From Gammaproteobacteria bacterium (GTDB lineage Bacteria; Pseudomonadota; Gammaproteobacteria; Pseudomonadales; Oleiphilaceae): 7,188 bases of DNA. The stretch spans positions 1 to 7,188 of the forward strand of contig RFIV01000019.1 of NCBI GenBank assembly GCA_003695085.1, given 5' to 3'. Below are positions 5,585 through 7,188 of the stretch, in pieces (position 1 is the stretch's first letter; each line of letters opens with the position of its first letter). Both the position numbers and the translations under genes were made by a program. The notes beneath the pieces were generated by a model that saw only the letters and a program-made list of their open reading frames with translations, was not told the origin of the DNA and did no database searches.

Positions 5585-7188
5585 ATGACCACTGCAAATC
5601 AGCGGGAACAACTCAAGAAACACTTCGCCCGCCGCGTAACCAATCAGGCCCGACTGCTGATTGATCGCTGGAACCGGATTCAGGCTAATCCTCCGGCCCA
5701 TCACGATTGGGTGGATGAGTTGTATGAAGAGGCGGAGAAGCTGGGGCGCTACGCCGCGCGCTTTGACATGCATGAGCACATTGCCGCCGCCAATCAGCTG
5801 CTGTCCCTGCTCAAGCGCATGCGACTCGAGCAGGCAGCCAGCCTGCATGGAGTGCGTGACACCCTGGGTGCCCAGTTTGACCGGCTGCAGGATATCACCC
5901 GCCGGCGCAGCGACGAGGATGGAGAGGGCAAGCCGCGCATTCTGCTGAAGGATCCGGTGCTGGTTGCACTGGCTGATCCTCAGGATGCCGTGAAAGTGGT
6001 CAACCAGCTTTCCATTTTCGGGTTCCGGGGAGAACACATGCGAACCCCCGAAGAACTGGTGGAAACGGCGCTGGGTCAACCGCCACAGACCCTGGTCATC
6101 GATGTCAACTTCGGTGGCCCGGGAAACGGTCTGAAGTGCGCCCAGGAGATTCAGCACGCCGCCAGCCACCCCATTCCGGTGGTATTCATCTCTACGGAAC
6201 CGGCTCCGCTGCCCGTACGCCTGTCCGCCACGCGCAGCGGTGGTGAGGAGTTTCTCGAGGGCAAGCTGGATACCACCGTGGTGGTTGAAAAAGTGGAACA
6301 GTTCACCCGCCACAACCTGCAGACGCCCTACAAGATTCTGGTAGTAGACGATTCCCGGGCCCAGGCCACCTATGCCGAAAGCCTGCTACGCAAATCCGGG
6401 CTGGAGCCCCGTATCGTCACCGATCCCATGCAGGTGCTGGACGTGCTTCAGGCCTTCACCCCCGACATCATCATCATGGACATGTACATGCCCGGCTGCA
6501 ACGGCACCGAGCTGGCCAAGGTAATCCGGCAGGACGACCGCTACGTATCCGTCCCCATCATCTATCTGTCCGCGGAAGATGATGTCAACAAACAGCTGCA
6601 CGCGATGTCCCTGGGCGGGGACGACTTTCTGGTCAAGCCCATCAATCCGCGCCAGCTGCTGGCCACCATTCATAACCGGGGCCGCCGTGCCCGGGCGCTC
6701 AAGGCTCAGATGATACGGGACAGCCTGACCGGGCTGTACAACCACACTCACACGCTCAATCTGCTTGAAGATGCGCTGACGAAGGCCAGACAGACCGGCA
6801 AGCCGGTTTCCTTTGTGATGCTGGACATCGACCACTTCAAGTCCGTGAACGATACCTGGGGTCACCCGGTCGGAGACCGGGTGCTCAAGAGCCTCTCTCT
6901 CTTTCTCAAGCAGCGTCTGCGCAAGACCGACCATATTGGCCGCTACGGCGGTGAAGAGTTTGCCATTATCCTGCCGGAAACCCGGCTCGCCGATGCCCGC
7001 AGCCTGATGGATGATATTCGCGAACGCTTCTACGCCCTGCGCCATCCCACGGAAGGGCAGGACATCTCTGTCAGCTTCAGTGCCGGAATTGCCTCGGCCG
7101 TGGACAGCCCCATGCAGGCGCTGACCGATCACGCGGACAAGGCGTTGTACGAAGCCAAGCGCAAGGGCCGCAACCAGGTTTGTTGTGC
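5585..7188 (+). CDS. Multidomain diguanylate cyclase: HPt-like, receiver, receiver, GGDEF (runs off right edge)
   Basis: An open frame of 534 codons continues past the window. Residues 1-110 are helical and HPt-like, but the position expected for the phosphorylated His reads AEKLG (50-54), with E51 instead. A first receiver-like domain (about 118-244) keeps D173 (VIDVNF) but has AD rather than an acidic pair (130-131), and EGK where the conserved Lys is expected (225-227), so it is probably degenerate. The second receiver (249-367) is complete: D255/D256, phosphoacceptor D299 (IIIMDMYMPG), S329 and K351 (LVKP). The GGDEF domain begins at RDSLTGLYNHTH (378-389). It has metal-site D414 (LDIDHFK), an intact GGEEF at 455-459, and RKTD at 446-449, placed exactly as the RxxD product-inhibition site. 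It should make c-di-GMP from two GTP in the cytoplasm under phosphorelay control. The gene is divergent from the LapD-like receptor. The ATG has no good ribosome site close by. Only the last part of the GGDEF domain, and anything after it, is missing. Confidence 0.92.
   Translation, partial: MTTANQREQLKKHFARRVTNQARLLIDRWNRIQANPPAHHDWVDELYEEAEKLGRYAARFDMHEHIAAANQLLSLLKRMRLEQAASLHGVRDTLGAQFDRLQDITRRRSDEDGEGKPRILLKDPVLVALADPQDAVKVVNQLSIFGFRGEHMRTPEELVETALGQPPQTLVIDVNFGGPGNGLKCAQEIQHAASHPIPVVFISTEPAPLPVRLSATRSGGEEFLEGKLDTTVVVEKVEQFTRHNLQTPYKILVVDDSRAQATYAESLLRKSGLEPRIVTDPMQVLDVLQAFTPDIIIMDMYMPGCNGTELAKVIRQDDRYVSVPIIYLSAEDDVNKQLHAMSLGGDDFLVKPINPRQLLATIHNRGRRARALKAQMIRDSLTGLYNHTHTLNLLEDALTKARQTGKPVSFVMLDIDHFKSVNDTWGHPVGDRVLKSLSLFLKQRLRKTDHIGRYGGEEFAIILPETRLADARSLMDDIRERFYALRHPTEGQDISVSFSAGIASAVDSPMQALTDHADKALYEAKRKGRNQVCC

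Noticed and set aside
5543..7132. Leftward open frames of 256 and 248 codons opposite the cyclase gene
   Set aside because: The rightward frame has intact receiver and GGEEF motifs throughout; the leftward frames are low-information mirror frames.

Overview
The window looks like ordinary chromosome from a free-living gammaproteobacterium with a moderately high GC content (roughly 60 % by eye). The evidence is the codon use, a DUF2333-family membrane protein (a family I know from Pseudomonas-like and marine gammaproteobacteria), and a LapD-type c-di-GMP receptor. I cannot name a genus. I see no mobile element, CRISPR array, tRNA, rRNA or phage gene. Genes are tightly packed in two divergent arrangements around two intergenic spacers.

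Left part (1-2330). The first 58 codons of a leftward gene with a signal-peptide-like start run off the left edge. A divergent spacer (175-331) holds a good sigma70 promoter (TTGGGC-17-TATAAT). This promoter drives a two-gene rightward operon: a DAO-family FAD-dependent oxidoreductase followed by a short aldo/keto reductase, joined by an ATGA start/stop overlap. The tight coupling suggests two redox steps on related metabolites, but no substrate can be read from the sequence. An 8-bp-stem inverted repeat lies at the convergent junction with the next operon.

Right part (2345-7188). This half concerns cyclic di-GMP. A leftward operon encodes a LapD-like inner-membrane receptor (periplasmic LapD/MoxY-type sensor, HAMP, degenerate GGDEF, degenerate EAL), then 15 bases later a DUF2333 membrane protein. 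Divergent from it, across a 165-base spacer, is a multidomain diguanylate cyclase cut by the right edge. It has an HPt-like helical region without its histidine, a degenerate receiver, an intact receiver, and a GGEEF domain with an intact RxxD inhibitory site. The predicted enzyme makes c-di-GMP, and the predicted receptor has lost the catalytic motifs and probably only binds it. Side by side they suggest a local signal/receptor pair. The shared spacer carries a perfect ACACAC-T-GTGTGT palindrome between plausible divergent promoter elements.

The best candidates for something undescribed are the pairing of DUF2333 with a LapD-type receptor without a LapG protease in view, and the possible cyclase/receptor pairing. 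Neither is proven by the sequence alone.
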